64,000 bases of DNA from Prostheceraeus crozeri. Its lineage: Eukaryota > Platyhelminthes > Polycladida > Euryleptidae. The position numbers and the translations under genes are program-made. The notes under the pieces are model-generated. The model was not told the origin of the DNA and ran no database searches. It was given only the letters and a program-made list of their open reading frames with translations. Below are positions 59,634-64,000 of this stretch, one piece after another. Every line of letters begins with the position of its first letter. The first letter of the stretch is position 1. Location of the stretch: assembly GCA_907163375.1 (NCBI GenBank), contig CAJQUW010007886.1, positions 124,001 to 188,000 on the forward strand. Direction: 5' to 3'.

Positions 59634-62330
59634 AAAGCAGGTGAACATTGCACACAGGTTATGATCGGATATGCAGTTGACAATTCGCAAACCTGATAAG
59701 AAAGGAAACGGGTAACAATGTGCAACGAGAGTCTGGGAATGCACAGCCTCGTGTGATTTTTCCTATTTTGTTCACTAATCCTCACATCAGGTGGGTTTCT
59801 TATGAAACCACAATTCCAGTATTATTGCAAAATGCAGTTTTTATAATATGCGGCGATATGAGTGACAATTACCTCTTTATGGAAATGGTCATCATGATGT
59901 CTTGTCTATTTTCACTTGAAGTCAGGTCATCATTAGAAATGTAAATAAGATCAAAGCAGAATTAGTGCATGCGAGACATGTTTTACAAGAAGTATTCAAA
60001 TATGATGGAACTTCAAATGTCGGAATATGAACAGTCAAGAATCCATCACGGCCTCCGACCTTGTTTTCTCTGCGCAGAAGAAAACAACGAGAAAATTGTT
60101 CACGAATTCTTGCAACGAATTGCTGAAAACCATTTGCCATGGAAAGTCCAAGTTAAGTGACTCTACGAAGATGTTTTTCTTGTCGCTGTCAGTAAACCCT
60201 CTTGTTTATCTAAAGCTCGGAAGATTCTTTGAAACGTGCACTTTTACTTCAAGTCTTACTTATAAATCTCCGCCATATGATGCTGTTGGAAATATGAAGT
60301 GTGAAAACGAATATACATTTCCATGTTGAAGAGCGAAGATTTTGAAATACGATGAACTCGGTGCAACAATACAGCAGATGCAATTTCGAGACCCGGATCA
60401 GAGCGTCTCGTATGGCTTCACTTAATTAAATGTTTAGTTCTTATATCTGCTCTTGACATTATCAGCTTACCTGTCATAATATGACGGAACTAATGCTCAA
60501 TGGCATTATGCCATTCCACTGCTGTATTTCAATAGGTAAAATGTCCTATTATGCACGAGTAACTTATTGTCGGTTGAGAGATATCCGAGTTGAACATCAT
60601 ATCGATCACATAATAAAACTACATGAAGCGTCAAGACTTTTTGAGGAATAAAAATGATGTAACTTCTCTCTTGTAATTAAAGCATTGCATGTTTATTGTT
60701 TTATATAATAGTCATGAAATTGATTTTTGATACGAACAAATTAAATAACTACTCGTTCGATATTTACAATAACTGCAATCTTGCAATGTAATGAAAAATT
60801 GCATTTATCCGCAATGGTAATTGCACTTGTAAAATTTCAGACTATGAAAAATACGAAAAGCTTCCTGAGTAGGTGATCAATTTTCGATAGGAGATTGTTC
60901 ATCTGCAGAGGGAAGATAAGTATCCACTGTACATTTATCGCTATTTATCTTTGTCACATTTTTTTTACATTTCTCACCAATAGTCAAATTCAATTGAAAA
61001 ATATCTTGCACGCTTGGACGTGTTCTGGAATCAAATTTTAGGACTCTAATTGATAACCCGATTATTATAGATAGAAGTTTTTTGTTGTTTGAATAACGAT
61101 TTGTTTTTTCTGAAATAAAGAGTATTAAACGCATATTTGCGGAACGTCGAAAATATCAATATTTTAAAATGAAATTGGATTCTGCATATCTGAAATATGG
61201 GCAGCGCGATGACCCAATTTGAGTCATTCAATCAATTGGTAATTAAATTCTTATGCCAGCAATTGATTAAAATTCAAATATCTGAGCATCAACTACTAGA
61301 TTTCAAACAACTAATTGATCAACTGATTGTTAGTTGAAATAGGAAACTGTGCAATCATTTCATTGACAATCAAATCCTGCAAGGAAGCAATTCACAATGG
61401 TTTTCATCAGAACGCACAAAATCCCTCTTTCTATGTTTTGCACCCTGTATAGAATTCTGACTTCATGGCACAAATGTAAGATATTACGTATTATATATTC
61501 ACGGAAATTTGATACAACTAACTGAATGTCAATTAAAATGCTTGGGAACTGCTGTCCTAGAGGGTGCACACGCGCGTCCTGTTGCTAAAGTAAGATATTA
61601 CTTGGCGTCAGAGGGTCCAAGAAAGACCTGATAGGAATGCGAGAGCAAACAAAACGAAAAATACATGCTCAACAACAGGCTCACTTTTTGAAAGTTAGCT
61701 GATAAGCCACGCTGACGATCAATTTTATTCACATTGTCATCACAAAAGGATTGAATAATCAGGAGCGTTATGAATTCGTCAAAATAACGGCATTTTGAAA
61801 CAGATTGGACCAACCTCATGCTTCATAATGGTTGAAGTCTGTAGTATGCTGTAACATCATCACAACATTATGCGTATATCTTTGAAAGTGCATTTAGGCT
61901 TGCAAGAGTAAGTGAGTCCGAAAAAGTAAGCAAGAACAACTATTTAACTGGAATATTCGGTTTTCTTTTAGTTTAGACAAATTGAACCAAAATTATTGTC
62001 TGATGTGAAAGTTATTGTGATCATCCAAAGAAATATGTCGTAAATTACAAATCAATAAGCGGAAATTTTCATCATCCTTCAAAATCAACTGATTATTCTG
62101 ATTGTTGCAACAATTTGTGTATCAAATTTAATCAATCAATGGTCGTGAAGCATAATTTCAATTCCTTAATTCACCATAAAATTTTCACTTTGATTAAATA
62201 TTTCAATCAATTATCTATGAGCTGCAATAATTTTTAATCAGTTTCTCAGATTTCTTTTCATCATGAACGAGTAAATATGATCACTCCTTCTTTATGTTGA
62301 CCAAAAGTCAAAGTTAAGTAAAGCAAAAAT
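59634..62330. other. Intergenic stretch, no gene recognised
   Basis: AT-rich DNA. A 63-codon plus-strand frame at 59969-60160 contains RPCFLCAEENNEKIVHEFLQ, which I cannot assign and which may be chance. Confidence 0.5.
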
Positions 62331-62338
62331 GTACAGAG

Positions 62339-62374
62339 GCCGAACGTTTCGGGAATTCTCTCCTCGTCAACGGC
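62339..62374 (-). ncRNA. Weak hammerhead-ribozyme-like motif
   Basis: On the minus strand GCCG is followed by TTGACGA, a possible stem II (GGA...TCC), then GAAA, CGTT and CGGC. GCCG/CGGC could form stem I of a type I hammerhead like those in Penelope-like elements. The core has U where the essential C3 should be, so it would be inactive or fortuitous. Confidence 0.2.
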
Positions 62375-62544
62375 GTAAAGTCAATCGGCAAAGTCTTCTG
62401 TAAGGTGCCCAAAGTAACATTTATATCACCAAAGGAAGCAATCAGATTCAGAACTCTACAAGTTCGCGTTTTCGACTCATCTGCGGTGAATTGTATTTGA
62501 TGCAACGAGCTTCTGTTATGCGTGTTTCTAATGGATCTCTGCAC

Positions 62545-64000
62545 TTTTCCATAATCTCTAGAGAGGACACTTCTTGATGCATGTTAGCCAAATGTTCGGT
62601 CAACGCACTACTTTTAGTGCACTACTCTCAGATATGTACTTCGCCAATTATCTACAATTTCTAGTCCCAAAGAGGACGAATCAGACGCTGTTGCCACTCG
62701 CCCTTGTCCAACTGGTTCCATTCAGCAGTCAATTGGCTGAAAAAAAGGAATGTCGGAAGTACTAACGCTATCCAGAGACGATGTAATATCCACTGTTTTT
62801 GGTCCTGTCATTCTTCAAGAGGTCTATTAAATTCTTAACAAAAAGTAGCTAGCTTATTGGTTAGCAGATAATCATAAGTTAAGTGTAATTAAGAATTGCC
62901 ATAAGTGCGGTTCAAATGCTCTCACCTTGAAACGATTGCATTGACTAGGATATTGAATAAGTTAGAAGACATCCTCAAGTAACTAATTATCTTCATGCTT
63001 TCATTGGCATCGATTCTTCACATTACTCATATTAAAATATTAATTATTAAATCATATTGCTCATATGGGATTGCCTCATTTTTCTATTTCAATAAAAGTG
63101 TTCCAACATGTCTGAATAATTTGTCAAAAACTCTGAAAGCAAACCCTATAATCGACATTAACTTTCCACATAAATGAATCCAGAATAATTTGCACTTCAT
63201 GTTTGTTAAACGAACCATTCTGAATTATAGCACTTGACTTGATACTGTCCTTTCTAAAAATTACATTGAATTCCGCATGCAAACAGAAATCTCGTAGTCA
63301 GGTCACCGAAACAAGTTTCTAAATCTTTTGAACTTTAGGATGATTAAATTTATGATGATGCATAAATTTGAATTTACATGAATTTCGCATCTCGCTTAAA
63401 CATCATTCGACTAGTTTTAATCAAGTTTTGAGGGAAGAGGACAAGCCCAGAAACCAAAGGTGTACATCATCAAGAGGTGAAAGATACAGAAGCAGAGGAG
63501 CGGAGGAAAAAATGGGACTTTAAAGTAGTAATAAACTCATAACTAAATGATTAAAATAATAGAAAAAGATGCACAGTTCGTAATTTTATGACTAAGGAGC
63601 TTTACAACAGAAATAAGAAGATGACAGATACAGAAACAAAAATAATCGAGAAGTATACAGAGATAAATAGCAAAGTGCATAACTAGATAATAGCTACGTA
63701 ACTAAGTTGCATTGCTCACTCGTAATGCTGAAAGTCAAAATACTGGAAAAGGCGACAAGGCATGACTTCAGAGAACATAGCAGAAATATACGTGCATAGG
63801 CCTATTACACAAAATAGCCTTCAAATTATCACCTCTCCATGTAGGGTAAGTGGAAGCTTGTTGACAGACCTATCGAGCGCTTCAACGCATTTCCTTTGGA
63901 ATCGACCACAGCGTTCATGATCAAGCCAGAGAGGTCTTAAATTGATAAAATACATGTGCACTCAATAAATATAGCCATCATATTCTTACTGAAATGGTTA
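62545..64000. other. Intergenic stretch, purine-rich part
   Basis: No gene is recognised. About 63430-63680 is rich in A and G on the plus strand (GAAGCAGAGGAGCGGAGG and similar), the complement of the pyrimidine tracts elsewhere in the window. Confidence 0.45.

Overview
The window looks like an AT-rich, gene-poor stretch of an animal genome. Evidence: GT-AG introns of many kilobases, one conserved lipid-transfer gene, and a dense load of eukaryotic mobile elements (hAT, Tc1/mariner, Crypton, piggyBac-like and Mutator-like DNA elements, a Penelope-like element and non-LTR retrotransposon fragments). This mixture, and the frequent word taggcct, suggest a marine invertebrate, perhaps an echinoderm or other non-vertebrate deuterostome. 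That assignment is inference only. There are no prokaryotic operons, CRISPR arrays or convincing RNA genes.

Left third (1-24.6 kb): one host gene on the minus strand, a StAR-related lipid transfer protein of the STARD10 type. Two exons are firmly supported by homology and by matching splice phases (18537-18852 and 2701-2804), separated by an intron of about 15.7 kb. A GC-rich, CpG-rich block near 24.2-24.56 kb holds a phase-compatible candidate first exon (24501-24548) and is the likely promoter region. The 3' exons lie beyond the left edge. The introns hold a 3.57-kb hAT transposon with an exact 8-bp target duplication, a Penelope-like fragment with a GIY-YIG domain, a nested hAT-like/Crypton composite (13275-16821) and a 733-bp hAT-like MITE.

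Middle (24.6-47.5 kb): no convincing host gene. It contains clusters of perfect or near-perfect hairpins, a 2.26-kb element with CAGGCCTGTGATTA ends, an 824-bp element with a perfect 10-bp target duplication, a broken 1.37-kb mariner, a 31-bp-period minisatellite, a piggyBac-like MITE with palindromic GGGGTCCACTGGACCCC-type motifs, and a GTGCC/GGCAC-rich foldback element.

Right third (47.5-64 kb): a GC-rich 57-bp minisatellite open in both strands, a second and simpler copy of the hAT-like element seen at 13.3 kb, another hAT-like MITE, a short non-LTR reverse transcriptase relic, a Tc1-like transposon whose transposase seems to carry a 61-bp intron, a 5'-truncated non-LTR element with a CCHC plus restriction-like endonuclease C-terminus, and an 855-bp element with about 90-bp terminal inverted repeats and a 9/10-bp target duplication. 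The last 4.4 kb hold nothing I recognise apart from a weak hammerhead-like motif.

The most interesting item is the Crypton. Its tyrosine recombinase gene is almost open and is bracketed by two nearly identical 28-bp near-palindromes that resemble tyrosine-recombinase core sites. It sits inside a hAT-like element whose related, unloaded copy is present 36 kb away in the same window.
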